From Faecalibacter macacae (GTDB taxonomy: Bacteria > Bacteroidota > Bacteroidia > Flavobacteriales > Weeksellaceae), in contig NZ_RDOJ01000001.1 in the NCBI RefSeq assembly GCF_003687725.1, positions 67,196 to 131,195 on the forward strand: DNA of 64,000 nt, given 5' to 3'. Below, piece after piece: positions 38,920 through 49,044 of this stretch; position 1 is the stretch's first letter; each line of letters starts with the position of its first letter. A program made the translations under genes and the position numbers. The notes under the pieces are model-generated. The model had not been told where the DNA came from, searched no databases, and saw only the letters and a list, made by a program, of their open reading frames with translations.

Positions 38920-39819
38920 ATGGAATATACTCAACGATTCTTAGATTATTTAGCGCTCGAAAAGAACTATTCTTCACTTACTATAACGAGTTATCAAAAA
39001 GATTTACAAGATTTTATTACATTCTATTCCCAGGAAGAGGGAAATGAGAATATACATGACGCAAAAAAAACACATATTCGTGCATTTGTAATGTCTCTTT
39101 CACAATTAAATAAATCAGAAAAAACAATCAATAGAAAATTAAGTACACTTCGTAGTTTTTATAAATATTTAGTCAAAGAAAAGATCTTATTAATTAATCC
39201 AATAGAACAGGTTCATTCGATGAAGCGTAAAAAGGAAGTAGTTGTTCCTTTTACAGAGCAAGAGATAAGTACATTGTTAGATACGGAAGAATATTTTACA
39301 AAAGACTTTGATGGAGTTAGAGATAGATTAATGATTGATTTGTTGTATCAAACAGGTATTCGTCGTGCCGAATTAATAAATCTGAAGGAATCTGATATAG
39401 ATGCAATCCAATGTTCTATAAAAGTATTAGGAAAGAGGAATAAAGAGCGATTAGTGCCTATATCTAAATATTTATTGCAGGAAATTGAAATTTACAAGCA
39501 ACAAAAACTGAAGTTTAACTTAATCGCTACGCCAAATTTATTTGTTACATTAAAGGATAAACCATTGTATGATACTCTTGTTTATTCCAAAGTAAAATAC
39601 TATCTTAGTTTAATAAGTGTAAAACATAAGAAAAGTCCTCATATGTTGAGGCATTCTTTTGCAACCCATATGTTAGATTCCGGTGCGGATCTGAATGCTG
39701 TAAAAGATTTATTAGGGCATTCAAGTTTGTCGTCAACTCAGGTTTATACACATGGTAGCATAGAAAATCTTAAAAAAGTGTTTAATCAAGCTCACCCACG
39801 TGAGCAAAAAAAAGAGTAA
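38920..39819 (+). CDS. xerC: Tyrosine recombinase, XerC/XerD-like
   Basis: A 299-residue protein with an N-terminal SAM-like core-binding domain (about 1-90) and a tyrosine-recombinase catalytic domain (about 105-285). The catalytic residues are R148 (TGIRRAEL), the K172 region (GKRNKER), H241 and R244 (HMLRHSFATH), H267 (LLGHSS) and nucleophile Y276 (QVYTH). Length and residues fit the chromosome-dimer resolvases. The housekeeping location between rpsU and hpf, with no phage genes or repeats, argues for a Xer function, not a mobile-element integrase. Which Xer it is cannot be settled here. Confidence 0.92.
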   Translation: MEYTQRFLDYLALEKNYSSLTITSYQKDLQDFITFYSQEEGNENIHDAKKTHIRAFVMSLSQLNKSEKTINRKLSTLRSFYKYLVKEKILLINPIEQVHSMKRKKEVVVPFTEQEISTLLDTEEYFTKDFDGVRDRLMIDLLYQTGIRRAELINLKESDIDAIQCSIKVLGKRNKERLVPISKYLLQEIEIYKQQKLKFNLIATPNLFVTLKDKPLYDTLVYSKVKYYLSLISVKHKKSPHMLRHSFATHMLDSGADLNAVKDLLGHSSLSSTQVYTHGSIENLKKVFNQAHPREQKKE

Positions 39820-39821
39820 CT

Positions 39822-40121
39822 ATGACAATTAATGTACAAGCAGTAGGCTTCGATTTTAAACCAGGTTTAGAGGAGTATTTAGGAAAGAAATTATCAAAGT
39901 TAGAAACGTTATCAGATAAGATCATTTCTGCACAAGTAACCATGAAAGTGGAGAATTCTTCTGATAAAAATGATAAATGTGTTGATATTATTTTAGAAGT
40001 ACCAGGTGATGATATTGTTGTAAAAAAATGCGGACAATCATTCGAGGAATGCATTGATTTGTCGGTAGATACATTAAAAAAGCTAATTGTTCGTAAAAAA
40101 GAAAAGGTAAGCGAGAGATAA
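39822..40121 (+). CDS. hpf: Ribosome hibernation-promoting factor, short form
   Basis: A 99-residue HPF/YfiA-family protein (MTINVQAVGFDFKPGLEEYLGKKLSKLETL...VDIILEVPGDDIVVKKCGQSFEECIDLSVDTLKKLIVRKKEK). It has the beta-alpha-beta3-alpha fold that sits in the decoding centre of idle ribosomes. It lacks the C-terminal dimerisation domain of long HPF. It starts 2 bp after the recombinase stop, so it is co-translated with it and may be expressed in slow growth. Confidence 0.93.
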   Translation: MTINVQAVGFDFKPGLEEYLGKKLSKLETLSDKIISAQVTMKVENSSDKNDKCVDIILEVPGDDIVVKKCGQSFEECIDLSVDTLKKLIVRKKEKVSER

Positions 40122-40159
40122 AAAATCTCAAAAAAAATCTAAATTATTTTTCAAAAAAA

Positions 40160-40190
40160 TTTGGATTATTCAAAAAACAGCGTAAATTTG
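40160..40190 (+). promoter_or_regulatory. Promoter of the tRNA-Thr/tRNA-Tyr operon
   Basis: TTTG (40160-40163), 19-bp spacer, TAAATTTG (40183-40190). This is a full consensus match. Transcription should start near 40197, about 64 nt before tRNA-Thr. Confidence 0.85.
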
Positions 40191-40260
40191 CAGTCCGTTA
40201 AACAAAGAGAAGTACATTGCTCTATCTAACGGACTGTTCTTTTGAAACAATAGATTTTTC

Positions 40261-40334
40261 GCCGATGTAGCTCAGTTGGCCAGAGCAGCTGATTTGTAAT
40301 CAGCAGGTCGTGGGTTCGAATCCCTCCATCGGCT
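40261..40334 (+). tRNA. tRNA-Thr (anticodon TGT)
   Basis: Acceptor GCCGATG pairs with CATCGGC, the T arm carries GGTTCGAATCC, and the anticodon loop TTTGTAA lies on a 5-bp stem GCTGA/TCAGC. CCA is not encoded. Confidence 0.97.
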
Positions 40335-40360
40335 CGAAAAGAAAAATTAAGTAATTTAGC

Positions 40361-40441
40361 GGGGAGATACTCAAGCGGCCAACGAGGACGGACTGTAAAT
40401 CCGTTGGGTAACCTTCGCAGGTTCGAATCCTGCTCTCCCCA
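40361..40441 (+). tRNA. tRNA-Tyr (anticodon GTA)
   Basis: Acceptor GGGGAGA/TCTCCCC, anticodon stem ACGGA/TCCGT with loop CTGTAAA, and a long variable arm (GGGTAACCTTCGC) as in bacterial tRNA-Tyr. T arm GGTTCGAATCC. CCA is not encoded. Confidence 0.97.
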
Positions 40442-40469
40442 CATTAACTTAATTTTAATCATAAAAGGT

Positions 40470-40499
40470 TTTGTTAATTTAAATTAATGATTAAATTTG
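40470..40499 (+). promoter_or_regulatory. Promoter for tRNA-Gly and tuf
   Basis: TTTG (40470-40473), 18-bp spacer, TAAATTTG (40492-40499). Transcription is expected near 40506, 14 nt before tRNA-Gly, and there is no terminator before tuf. Confidence 0.75.
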
Positions 40500-40519
40500 C
40501 AAAGCTTTAAATGAAGTAT

Positions 40520-40592
40520 GCGGGAATAGCTCAATTGGTAGAGCGTCAGCCTTCCAAGCTGAATGTTGCGAGTTCGAGTCTCGTTTCCCGCT
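40520..40592 (+). tRNA. tRNA-Gly (anticodon TCC)
   Basis: Acceptor GCGGGAA/TTCCCGC, anticodon stem TCAGC/GCTGA with loop CTTCCAA, T arm GAGTTCGAGTCTC. CCA is not encoded. It is probably processed from a transcript shared with tuf. Confidence 0.97.
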
Positions 40593-40749
40593 CAACTTTT
40601 TATACAAAGGTTGAGCGCTTGCAGGTAAATGAATTTTATCATGAGCTCTTCAAAGTGAAATACTTTATCTAAGGCGTGATGTGTAAAATATCATTTTTAG
40701 ATATAATATTTATTTTAAGTATAACAATAGAAATTAATAAAAAAGTAAA

Positions 40750-41937
40750 ATGGCAAAGGAAACTTTTAACCGTAATAAGCCGCACTTAAATATTGGTACT
40801 ATTGGTCACGTTGACCACGGTAAAACAACTTTGACTGCAGCGATTACTAAAGTATTAGCTGATGCTGGATTCTCAGAAGCAAAAGCTTTTGATCAAATCG
40901 ATAACGCACCAGAAGAAAAAGAAAGAGGTATTACAATTAATACATCTCACGTAGAGTACGAAACTGCAAACCGTCACTACGCTCACGTTGACTGTCCAGG
41001 TCACGCGGATTACGTAAAGAACATGGTTACAGGAGCTGCACAAATGGATGGTGGTATCTTAGTAGTAGCTGCTACTGATGGTCCAATGCCTCAAACTCGT
41101 GAGCACATCTTATTATGTCGCCAGGTAAACGTTCCTCGTATCGTTGTTTTCTTAAACAAAGTTGATATGGTTGACGATGCTGAGTTATTAGAGTTAGTTG
41201 ATATGGAAGTAAGGGATTTATTATCTTCTTACGAGTATGACGGAGATAACACTCCAGTTATCCAAGGATCTGCTTTAGGAGCTTTAAACGGTGAGCCTCA
41301 ATGGGTTGAAACTGTATTAAGCTTAATGGCTTCTGTTGATGAGTGGATTGAAGAGCCAGTTCGTGACTCTGAAAAGCCATTCTTAATGCCAATCGAAGAC
41401 GTATTCTCTATTACAGGACGTGGTACTGTAGCTACAGGACGTATCGAAGCAGGTGTTATCAATACAGGTGATGCAGTTGATATCGTAGGTATGGGAGAAG
41501 AAAAATTAACTTCTACTGTAACTGGGGTTGAGATGTTCCGTAAGATCTTAGATCGTGGTGAAGCTGGTGATAACGTAGGTATCTTATTAAGAGGTATTGA
41601 TAAAGCTGATATCCGTCGTGGTATGGTTATCGCTAAGGCTGGATCTGTAACTCCACACAAAAAATTCAAAGCTGAGGTTTATATCTTAACTAAAGAAGAA
41701 GGTGGTCGTCACACTCCATTCCACAACCGTTACCGTCCACAGTTCTACGTACGTACAACTGACGTAACAGGAGAAATCTCTTTACCAGAAGGTGTTGAGA
41801 TGGTATTACCAGGAGATAACTTAACTATTACAGTTGAATTATTACAACCAATCGCATTAAACGAAGGTTTACGTTTCGCAATCCGTGAAGGTGGACGTAC
41901 AGTTGGTGCTGGTCAGGTAACTGAAATCTTAGACTAA
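40750..41937 (+). CDS. tuf: Elongation factor Tu
   Basis: A 395-residue GTPase that delivers aminoacyl-tRNA to the ribosome. G1 GHVDHGKTT (about 18-26), switch [15 protein letters not shown]3 [13 protein letters not shown]4 NKVDMV and G5 [10 protein letters not shown] are all intact. Domains 2 and 3 follow, with [17 protein letters not shown] near the end. It lies between tRNA-Gly and tRNA-Trp, the common bacterial tRNA-tuf-tRNA-secE order. Codon use is strongly biased, as expected for one of the most abundant proteins. Confidence 0.99.
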   Translation: MAKETFNRNKPHLNIGTIGHVDHGKTTLTAAITKVLADAGFSEAKAFDQIDNAPEEKERGITINTSHVEYETANRHYAHVDCPGHADYVKNMVTGAAQMDGGILVVAATDGPMPQTREHILLCRQVNVPRIVVFLNKVDMVDDAELLELVDMEVRDLLSSYEYDGDNTPVIQGSALGALNGEPQWVETVLSLMASVDEWIEEPVRDSEKPFLMPIEDVFSITGRGTVATGRIEAGVINTGDAVDIVGMGEEKLTSTVTGVEMFRKILDRGEAGDNVGILLRGIDKADIRRGMVIAKAGSVTPHKKFKAEVYILTKEEGGRHTPFHNRYRPQFYVRTTDVTGEISLPEGVEMVLPGDNLTITVELLQPIALNEGLRFAIREGGRTVGAGQVTEILD

Positions 41938-41966
41938 TTATTAGTTTAAAAATATAATCAGAAGAC

Positions 41967-41997
41967 GTGGTAGTCTTCATAGACTACCACTCTTTTT
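41967..41997 (+). terminator. tuf terminator
   Basis: Perfect 10-bp stem GTGGTAGTCT-tcat-AGACTACCAC followed by TCTTTTT. tRNA-Trp begins 5 bp downstream, so partial read-through may feed the secE-nusG operon. Confidence 0.85.
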
Positions 41998-42002
41998 ATT
42001 CT

Positions 42003-42073
42003 ACGGGCATAGTTCAATGGTAGAATAGCGGTCTCCAAAACCGTTGATCAGGGTTCGAATCCTTGTGCCCGTG
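42003..42073 (+). tRNA. tRNA-Trp (anticodon CCA)
   Basis: Acceptor ACGGGCA/TGCCCGT, anticodon stem GCGGT/ACCGT with loop CTCCAAA, T arm GGGTTCGAATCC. It is 16 bp before secE, a position seen in many bacteria. The 3' CCA is not encoded. Confidence 0.97.
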
Positions 42074-42089
42074 CTAATTTCACAACGAT

Positions 42090-42278
42090 ATGAAAATCGT
42101 AAATTACATTAAAGAATCTTATGTGGAGTTTAAAGATAATGTGACATGGCCATCATTCTCTAAACTACAACAAGATACATTAATTGTTGCAATAGCTACA
42201 GTTTTGTTAGCTATATTTTTGTATGCGGTAGATACATCTTTTGCTAAGTTATTAGATGTTATTTATAGCGCATTTTAA
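42090..42278 (+). CDS. secE: Protein translocase subunit SecE
   Basis: A 62-residue protein with the conserved amphipathic stretch YIKESYVEFKDNVTWPSFSKLQQDTLIV followed by a single membrane helix (IATVLLAIFLYAVDTSFAKLL). It clamps SecY in the inner-membrane translocon. This is the short single-helix form usual outside enterobacteria. It is the first protein gene of the secE-nusG-rplKAJL series, right after tRNA-Trp. Confidence 0.96.
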   Translation: MKIVNYIKESYVEFKDNVTWPSFSKLQQDTLIVAIATVLLAIFLYAVDTSFAKLLDVIYSAF

Positions 42279-42316
42279 TTGTTTAAACAAATTACCCGTT
42301 CAGTAATAGAAGAATC

Positions 42317-42865
42317 ATGAGTGATAAAAAATGGTATGTGATCAAAACTGTAGCTGGTCAAGAGCTTAAGGTTAAAGATTATATTGAAAGAGAAATTCAA
42401 TACCAAAATTTGAATGATTATATAGGACAGATTGTTGTTCCTATGGAAAAAGTGATTCAAACTAGAAACGGTAAAAAATATCAAAAGGAGAAAGTACACT
42501 TTCCTGGTTATGTGATGATTGAGGCAGCCTTACAAGGTGAAGTTCCTCACGTTATCAAAAATATCTCAGGAGTTATTAGTTTCTTAAGTGCAACTAAAGG
42601 TGGTGATCCTGTTCCAATGAGACAATCAGAGGTGAACCGTATGTTAGGTATTGCTGATGAATTAGCTGTAAATGTAGATAACTCTTACATGACACAATAT
42701 ATCATTGGTGAGACTGTTAAGGTAATTGATGGTGCTTTCAACGGATTCAACGGAACTGTTGAAAAAATTATTGAAGACAAACGCAAATTAGAGGTAATGG
42801 TTTTAATCTTCGGAAGAAAAACACCTTTAGAGTTAAACTTCAACCAAGTTGAGAAGATAGTATAA
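42317..42865 (+). CDS. nusG: Transcription termination/antitermination factor NusG
   Basis: A 182-residue protein. The NGN domain (about 3-115; KKWYVIKTVAGQELKVKDYIERE, HFPGYVMIEAAL) binds the RNA polymerase clamp. The KOW domain (about 125-180; GETVKVIDGAFNGFNGTVEKIIEDKRKLEVMVLIFGRKTPLELNFNQVEKI) contacts Rho or ribosomal S10. It sits between secE and rplK in the standard order, consistent with coupling of translation and transcription genes. Confidence 0.98.
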   Translation: MSDKKWYVIKTVAGQELKVKDYIEREIQYQNLNDYIGQIVVPMEKVIQTRNGKKYQKEKVHFPGYVMIEAALQGEVPHVIKNISGVISFLSATKGGDPVPMRQSEVNRMLGIADELAVNVDNSYMTQYIIGETVKVIDGAFNGFNGTVEKIIEDKRKLEVMVLIFGRKTPLELNFNQVEKIV

Positions 42866-42937
42866 TCTTTCAACAAAATTTAAAGTAGAATAAATTTAGG
42901 CTGCTTCCACATAACGCTTAATTTTAAGATAAAAAAA

Positions 42938-43378
42938 ATGGCAAAAAAAATTGAAAAAGTTGTAAAACTTCAAGTTAAAGGAGGACAAGCAAATCCTTCA
43001 CCTCCAGTAGGTCCTGCTTTAGGTGCTGCTGGTGTTAACATTATGGAGTTTTGTAAGCAATTTAACGGACGTACACAAGATAAACAAGGGGCAGTTTTGC
43101 CTGTTGTTATTACTGTGTATCAAGATAAATCATTTGATTTCGTAATTAAAACTCCACCGGCTGCTGTACAGTTAATGGATGCTGCGAATTTAAAGAAAGC
43201 TTCTGGTGTTCCAAACCGTCAAAAAGTTGGTACTGTTACTTGGGATCAAGTAAAAACTATTGCTGAGGACAAGTTAGCAGATATGAACTGTTTTACTATC
43301 GAGTCTGCAATGAAAATGATTGCTGGAACTGCACGTTCTATGGGTATAACTGTAAAAGGTGGTCAAGCTCCAGAATAA
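42938..43378 (+). CDS. rplK: 50S ribosomal protein L11
   Basis: A 146-residue protein with the N-terminal proline-rich [28 protein letters not shown] segment and a C-terminal 23S rRNA-binding domain ([26 protein letters not shown]). It forms the GTPase-associated centre with 23S rRNA and L10/L7/L12. It is followed 16 bp later by rplA. Confidence 0.98.
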   Translation: MAKKIEKVVKLQVKGGQANPSPPVGPALGAAGVNIMEFCKQFNGRTQDKQGAVLPVVITVYQDKSFDFVIKTPPAAVQLMDAANLKKASGVPNRQKVGTVTWDQVKTIAEDKLADMNCFTIESAMKMIAGTARSMGITVKGGQAPE

Positions 43379-43394
43379 TTAAAAACATTTAGAC

Positions 43395-44090
43395 ATGGCA
43401 AAGTTGACAAAAAGACAAAAGGAAGCACAAGCTAAAGTAGAAAAAAACAAATTATACTCAATTGAAGAAGCATCTTCATTAGTAAAAGAAGTTAACTACG
43501 CAAAGTTTGATGCATCAGTAGATATCGCTGTTCGTTTAGGAGTAGATCCTAAGAAAGCAAACCAAATGGTTCGTGGTGTAGTTTCATTACCTCACGGAAC
43601 AGGGAAAGATGTTAAAGTATTAGCATTAGTTACTCCAGATAAAGAAGCAGAAGCTAAAGCTGCAGGTGCTGATTATGTTGGATTAGACGAGTACTTACAA
43701 AAGATTAAAGAAGGTTGGACAGATGTTGACGTTATCGTTACAATGCCAGCTGTTATGGGTAAATTAGGACCATTAGGACGTGTCTTAGGACCACGTGGTT
43801 TAATGCCTAACCCAAAATCAGGTACTGTTACTTTAGAAGTTGGTAAAGCTGTTGCTGAAGTAAAAGCAGGTAAAATTGATTTCAAAGTAGACCGTTACGG
43901 TATCATCCATGCAGGAATTGGTAAAGTATCTTTCGATGCTAATCAAATTAAAGAAAATGCGAACGAATTAGTTCAAACTTTAATTAAATTAAAACCAACT
44001 GCTGCTAAAGGTACTTACGTAAAAAGCATCACGCTTTCTACAACTCAGTCAGTAGGAGTTCCAGTTGATCCAAAAAGTGCAAACGCTTAA
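43395..44090 (+). CDS. rplA: 50S ribosomal protein L1
   Basis: A 231-residue protein of the L1 stalk, which moves deacylated tRNA out of the E site. Signature segments are [30 protein letters not shown] and [26 protein letters not shown]1 often represses its own operon by binding the rplK leader. I did not identify a convincing mimic site in 42866-42937. Confidence 0.98.
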   Translation: MAKLTKRQKEAQAKVEKNKLYSIEEASSLVKEVNYAKFDASVDIAVRLGVDPKKANQMVRGVVSLPHGTGKDVKVLALVTPDKEAEAKAAGADYVGLDEYLQKIKEGWTDVDVIVTMPAVMGKLGPLGRVLGPRGLMPNPKSGTVTLEVGKAVAEVKAGKIDFKVDRYGIIHAGIGKVSFDANQIKENANELVQTLIKLKPTAAKGTYVKSITLSTTQSVGVPVDPKSANA

Positions 44091-44102
44091 AATTAGTAGA
44101 CT

Positions 44103-44633
44103 ATGGCAATGACAAAACAAGATAAAGCATCTATGATCGCAGAATTACAAGGTGTTTTAGATTCTTCAAAAATTATCTATTTAGCAGATATCGAAGGATT
44201 AAACGCTGTTAATTCTACTGAATTAAGAAGAGCATGTTTCAAAAGCAATGTATCTTTACGCGTTGTAAAAAACACTTTATTAAAGAAAGCTATGGAGAAC
44301 GTCGAAGACAAGAACTTCGAAGAACTTTATGGATCTTTAAAAGGTAACACTGCATTAATGACTGCTGAAGTAGGAAACGCTCCTGCTAAAGTAATCGATA
44401 CTTTCAGAAAGAAGGCTGAAAAACCTTTATTAAAAGGTGCATGGATTGAAGATAACGTATTTGTTGGTGATGATAAATTACCTCAATTAGTAGCATTAAA
44501 ATCTCGTGAAGAATTAATCGCGGATATCGTAATGTTACTTCAGTCTCCAATCAAGACTGTTGTTTCTCAATTAGAGAACAAAGAAAATGCATCTACTGCA
44601 GAATCAACTGAAGAAGTTGCTGCAGCTGAATAA
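44103..44633 (+). CDS. rplJ: 50S ribosomal protein L10
   Basis: A 176-residue protein with the L10 N-terminal rRNA-binding domain (IIYLADIEGLNAVNSTELRRACFKSNVSLRVVKNTLLKKAM). A C-terminal helix that carries L7/L12 dimers follows (ALKSREELIADIVMLLQSPIKTVVSQLE), then an acidic, Ala-rich tail. It starts 12 bp after rplA and is followed by rplL, making the stalk complex stoichiometrically. Confidence 0.97.
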   Translation: MAMTKQDKASMIAELQGVLDSSKIIYLADIEGLNAVNSTELRRACFKSNVSLRVVKNTLLKKAMENVEDKNFEELYGSLKGNTALMTAEVGNAPAKVIDTFRKKAEKPLLKGAWIEDNVFVGDDKLPQLVALKSREELIADIVMLLQSPIKTVVSQLENKENASTAESTEEVAAAE

Positions 44634-44673
44634 GACGCACTCATATATTATATAATAAAGTAAAAAAAACAAA

Positions 44674-45039
44674 ATGGCAGATTTAAAAAAATTAGCTGAA
44701 GAGTTAGTAAACTTAACAGTATTAGAAGTTAACGAATTATCTACAATCTTAAAAGACGAGTACGGAATCGAACCAGCTGCTGCTGCAGTTGTTGTTGCTG
44801 CTGGTGGAGCTGAAGCTGCAGAAGAGCAATCAGAATTCGACGTAATCTTAAAAGACGCAGGTGCATCTAAATTAGGTGTTGTTAAATTAGTTAAAGAATT
44901 AACTGGTAAAGGATTAAAAGAAGCTAAAGATTTAGTTGATTCAGTTCCAGCAGTAGTTAAAGAAGCAGTTTCTAAAGACGAAGCTGAAGCTTTAAAGAAA
45001 CAGCTTGAAGAAGCTGGTGCAGTAGTTGAATTAAAGTAA
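44674..45039 (+). CDS. rplL: 50S ribosomal protein L7/L12
   Basis: A 121-residue acidic protein. The N-terminal dimerisation helices ([33 protein letters not shown]) join through an Ala-rich hinge ([19 protein letters not shown]) to the C-terminal factor-binding domain ([35 protein letters not shown]). It recruits translation GTPases. A strong hairpin with T-run follows and separates it from rpoB. Confidence 0.98.
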   Translation: MADLKKLAEELVNLTVLEVNELSTILKDEYGIEPAAAAVVVAAGGAEAAEEQSEFDVILKDAGASKLGVVKLVKELTGKGLKEAKDLVDSVPAVVKEAVSKDEAEALKKQLEEAGAVVELK

Positions 45040-45059
45040 TTTTACTTCCAACAAGATAT

Positions 45060-45101
45060 AGGTTAGGACCTTCACAGCTAGTGAAAGGTCTTAACCTTTT
45101 T
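45060..45101 (+). terminator. Attenuator-like hairpin between rplL and rpoB
   Basis: AGGTTAGGACCTTCAC pairs with GTGAAAGGTCTTAACCT (one wobble, one bulge) over a 5-nt loop, then TTTTT. No promoter box of the TAnnTTTG form is evident between it and rpoB, so it should set the rplL:rpoB expression ratio by partial termination. An analogous attenuator is known in E. coli. Confidence 0.8.
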
Positions 45102-45140
45102 ACGCATAAAGTCATTATATAAACCAAAATTCATTCGAAA

Positions 45141-48100
45141 TTGGCCACTAAAGCAACAACAAACAACTCGACTGAGAAAAAGCAAAGATTGAGTTTTTCA
45201 TCTGCTAAAGCAGTAGCTCAGTTCCCTGATTTCCTTGACATACAGATTAAATCTTTTGAAGATTTTTTCCAGTTGGAAACAAGACCAGACCAACGTGGAA
45301 ACGAGGGTCTATACAGAACATTTGCTGAGAATTTTCCAATCACGGATACTCGCAATCAGTTTGTTTTAGAATTTTTGGACTACTTCGTAGATCCACCTCG
45401 TTACACAATTGATGAGTGTATTGAAAGAGGATTAACTTACAGCGTGCCATTAAAAGCTCGTCTAAAACTTTACTGTACAGATGATGAGCACGAAGATTTC
45501 GAAACTGTAGTACAAGACGTGTACTTAGGAACTATTCCTTACATGTCTCCTTCAGGATCGTTTATCATCAATGGTGCAGAACGTGTAATCGTTTCACAAT
45601 TACACCGTTCTCCTGGTGTTTTCTTCGGTCAATCTTTCCATGCTAATGGTACGAAATTATATTCATCTCGTATCATCCCATTCAAAGGATCATGGATTGA
45701 ATTTGCTACTGATATCAATAGCGTAATGTACGCATACATCGATCGTAAGAAAAAATTACCTCTTACGACTTTATTACGTGCAATTGGTTACGAAAGAGAT
45801 AAAGACATCTTAGAGATTTTCGACTTAGCTGAAGAAGTTAAAGTTAATAAAGCAAACTTAAAGAAAGCGATTGGACGTAAGTTAGCTGCTCGTGTATTAA
45901 ACACATGGCATGAAGATTTCGTAGATGAAGATACTGGTGAAGTAGTATCTATTGAGCGTAATGAGATTATTTTAGATCGTGAAACTATCATCGAAAAAGA
46001 TCACATCGATCAAATCGTTGATTCAGGGGTTAAAACAATCTTATTACACAAAGAGGATATTAATTCTGCTGATTACAGCATTATCCACAACACTTTACAA
46101 AAAGACCCTACTAACACTGAAAAAGAGGCAGTAGAGTATATCTATAGACAATTACGTAACGCTGAGCCACCAGATGAGGAGACAGCACGTGGAATCATTG
46201 AAAAATTATTCTTCTCTGATCAACGATACTCATTAGGTGAAGTAGGTCGTTACCGATTAAATAAAAAATTAGGTTTAAATATTTCGGACGAAATTCAAGT
46301 ATTAACGAAAGAGGATATTATCTCTATCATTAAATATTTGATTGAATTAATCAACTCTAAAGCAGAGGTAGATGATATCGACCACTTATCAAACCGTCGT
46401 GTACGTACAGTTGGAGAGCAAATGGCTTCTCAATTCGGTGTAGGTTTAGCTCGTATGGCTAGAACTATCCGCGAAAGAATGAACGTTCGTGACAATGAGG
46501 TGTTTACGCCGATTGACTTAATCAACGCGAAAACATTATCATCTGTTATTAACTCTTTCTTTGGTACGAACCAGTTATCTCAGTTCATGGACCAAACGAA
46601 TCCATTATCAGAGATTACACACAAACGTCGTTTATCGGCATTAGGACCAGGAGGTTTATCTCGTGAGAGAGCAGGATTCGAGGTACGTGACGTTCACCAT
46701 ACACACTATGGTCGTTTATGTCCAATTGAAACTCCTGAGGGACCAAACATTGGTTTAATTTCATCTTTATGTGTATTTGCGAAAGTAAATAACTTAGGTT
46801 TCATTGAAACTCCTTACCACAAAGTAGAAAATGGTATCGTTGATTTAGGGTCAGAACCAATCTATTTATCTGCAGAAGAGGAAGAGGAAAAAGTTATTGC
46901 ACAAGCAAACGTTGATATAGCTGATAATGGACAAATCTTAACTGAACGTGTTACTGCTCGTGAAGACAGTGATTACCCAGTTGTAGAGCCATCTGAAGTA
47001 GATTTAATGGACGTAGCTCCAAACCAGATCGCTTCTATTTCAGCATCTTTAATTCCATTCTTAGAGCACGATGATGCTAACCGTGCGTTAATGGGATCTA
47101 ACATGATGCGTCAGGCTGTACCATTATTACAACCACAAGCACCTATCGTTGGTACAGGTTTAGAGAAGCAAGTTGCCAAAGATTCTCGTATCTTAAACAA
47201 TGCTGATCGCGACGGTATCGTAACTTACGTAGATGCTAATAAAATCGTAGTTAAATACGATCGTTCTGAAGACGAAGAGTTAGTAAGCTTTGACATTGCA
47301 GAGAAAACTTATAGCCTAACTAAATTCCGTAAAACGAATCAAGGTACTACTATTACATTAAAACCAATTGTAAAAGTTGGAGATAGAGTAGAAAAAGGTC
47401 AAGTATTATCTGAAGGTTATGCTACTGAAAATGGAGAATTAGCAATTGGTCGTAACATGGTTGTTGCCTTCATGCCTTGGCAAGGGTACAACTTCGAGGA
47501 TGCCATTGTTATCTCTGAAAAAGCTGTTCGTGAGGACTGGTTTACTTCTATCCACATCGATGAGTATTCATTAGATGTACGTGACACTAAATTAGGTATG
47601 GAAGAATTAACTTCTGATATTCCTAACGTTTCTGAAGAGGCTACTAAAGACTTAGACGAAAACGGTATGATCCGTATCGGTGCTGAAGTTAAACCTGGTG
47701 ATATCTTAATTGGTAAGATTACTCCAAAAGGAGAATCTGATCCAACTCCAGAAGAAAAATTATTACGTGCAATCTTTGGAGATAAAGCAGGTGATGTAAA
47801 AGACGCTTCATTAAAAGCATCTCCATCATTACGTGGTGTTGTTATCGACAAAAAATTATTTTCACGTAGTATTAAAGATAAGCGTAAACGCTCTCAAGAT
47901 AAGGCAATCATTGATAGCATCGAAGCTGAATACGATGTTAAATTCAATGAATTAAAAGAGATTTTACTAGAAAAACTTTACGTTTTATTAAACGGTAAAA
48001 CATCTCAAGGTGTATACAACGACTTGAATGAGGAAGTAATCAAGAAAGGAGTTAAGTACACTCAAAAAATCTTATCTAGTGTTGATGAATTCTTAAACTT

Positions 48101-48983
48101 ATCAGGTGCTGAAACAATGTGGACGACTGATGAAGACAAGAATGAATTAGTAAAAGAGTTATTACACAACTATAAAATTAAGTACAACGACTTACAAGGT
48201 GCATTAAACCGTGAACGTTTCACAATCTCAGTTGGTGATGAGTTACCAGCAGGTATTGTTAAATTAGCTAAAATTTACATTGCTAAGAAACGTAAATTAA
48301 AAGTAGGGGATAAAATGGCCGGACGTCACGGTAACAAAGGTATTGTTGCTCGTATCGTTCGTGACGAAGATATGCCTTTCTTAGAAGACGGAACACCTGT
48401 AAACATCGTACTTAACCCATTAGGGGTACCTTCTCGTATGAATATCGGTCAGATTTATGAAACGGTATTAGGATGGGCTGGTATGAAATTAGGTCGTAAG
48501 TTCGCAACACCTATCTTCGATGGTGCTACTGCAGAACAAATCGATGACTTAACTGAAGAAGCTGGATTACCACGTTTCGGTACAACGTACTTATACGACG
48601 GTAATACAGGTGAGCGTTTCGCTCAAAAAGCTACAGTTGGTGTAATTTACATGCTGAAATTAGGACACATGGTAGATGATAAAATGCACGCGCGTTCTAT
48701 CGGACCATACTCTTTAATTACACAGCAACCATTAGGAGGTAAAGCACAATTCGGAGGTCAGCGTTTTGGAGAGATGGAGGTATGGGCATTAGAAGCATTC
48801 GGTGCTGCTAATATCTTACGTGAAATCTTAACTGTTAAATCGGATGACGTAATCGGACGTGCTAAAACTTACGAAGCAATCGTAAAAGGAGAGCCAATGC
48901 CAGAACCTGGTATTCCAGAATCATTTAACGTATTGTTACATGAGTTACAAGGTCTTGGATTAGACATAAACTTGGAAGAATAA
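45141..48983 (+). CDS. rpoB: DNA-directed RNA polymerase subunit beta
   Basis: A 1280-residue core polymerase subunit. The fork/rifampicin region is readable as [68 protein letters not shown], with wild-type-like S, H and S positions. The C-terminal clamp segment is [25 protein letters not shown]. The start codon is TTG at 45141. No ATG occurs nearby, and the N-terminus ([23 protein letters not shown]) has the length expected for flavobacterial RpoB. It is followed by rpoC after 61 bp. Confidence 0.98.
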   Translation: MATKATTNNSTEKKQRLSFSSAKAVAQFPDFLDIQIKSFEDFFQLETRPDQRGNEGLYRTFAENFPITDTRNQFVLEFLDYFVDPPRYTIDECIERGLTYSVPLKARLKLYCTDDEHEDFETVVQDVYLGTIPYMSPSGSFIINGAERVIVSQLHRSPGVFFGQSFHANGTKLYSSRIIPFKGSWIEFATDINSVMYAYIDRKKKLPLTTLLRAIGYERDKDILEIFDLAEEVKVNKANLKKAIGRKLAARVLNTWHEDFVDEDTGEVVSIERNEIILDRETIIEKDHIDQIVDSGVKTILLHKEDINSADYSIIHNTLQKDPTNTEKEAVEYIYRQLRNAEPPDEETARGIIEKLFFSDQRYSLGEVGRYRLNKKLGLNISDEIQVLTKEDIISIIKYLIELINSKAEVDDIDHLSNRRVRTVGEQMASQFGVGLARMARTIRERMNVRDNEVFTPIDLINAKTLSSVINSFFGTNQLSQFMDQTNPLSEITHKRRLSALGPGGLSRERAGFEVRDVHHTHYGRLCPIETPEGPNIGLISSLCVFAKVNNLGFIETPYHKVENGIVDLGSEPIYLSAEEEEEKVIAQANVDIADNGQILTERVTAREDSDYPVVEPSEVDLMDVAPNQIASISASLIPFLEHDDANRALMGSNMMRQAVPLLQPQAPIVGTGLEKQVAKDSRILNNADRDGIVTYVDANKIVVKYDRSEDEELVSFDIAEKTYSLTKFRKTNQGTTITLKPIVKVGDRVEKGQVLSEGYATENGELAIGRNMVVAFMPWQGYNFEDAIVISEKAVREDWFTSIHIDEYSLDVRDTKLGMEELTSDIPNVSEEATKDLDENGMIRIGAEVKPGDILIGKITPKGESDPTPEEKLLRAIFGDKAGDVKDASLKASPSLRGVVIDKKLFSRSIKDKRKRSQDKAIIDSIEAEYDVKFNELKEILLEKLYVLLNGKTSQGVYNDLNEEVIKKGVKYTQKILSSVDEFLNLSGAETMWTTDEDKNELVKELLHNYKIKYNDLQGALNRERFTISVGDELPAGIVKLAKIYIAKKRKLKVGDKMAGRHGNKGIVARIVRDEDMPFLEDGTPVNIVLNPLGVPSRMNIGQIYETVLGWAGMKLGRKFATPIFDGATAEQIDDLTEEAGLPRFGTTYLYDGNTGERFAQKATVGVIYMLKLGHMVDDKMHARSIGPYSLITQQPLGGKAQFGGQRFGEMEVWALEAFGAANILREILTVKSDDVIGRAKTYEAIVKGEPMPEPGIPESFNVLLHELQGLGLDINLEE

Positions 48984-49044
48984 TAGGGCAACCTATTATT
49001 CTACCATTTCGTTATAATAATAATATTGTTAGATACATTTTTAT

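Noticed and set aside
38920-39819. Tyrosine recombinase as integrase of a mobile element
   Set aside because: It lies between rpsU and hpf in a housekeeping order, with no attachment repeats at the nearby tRNA genes and no phage or conjugative genes.
40226-40462. Short minus-strand frame across the tRNA cluster (contains GEQDSNLRRL, GGIRTHDLL)
   Set aside because: It is a well-known artefact of translating tRNA genes in reverse and is not a protein.
47417-47851. 144-codon minus-strand frame inside rpoB
   Set aside because: It is the shadow of a highly biased coding strand. The same kind of frame appears in tuf, rpoC and other strongly expressed genes.
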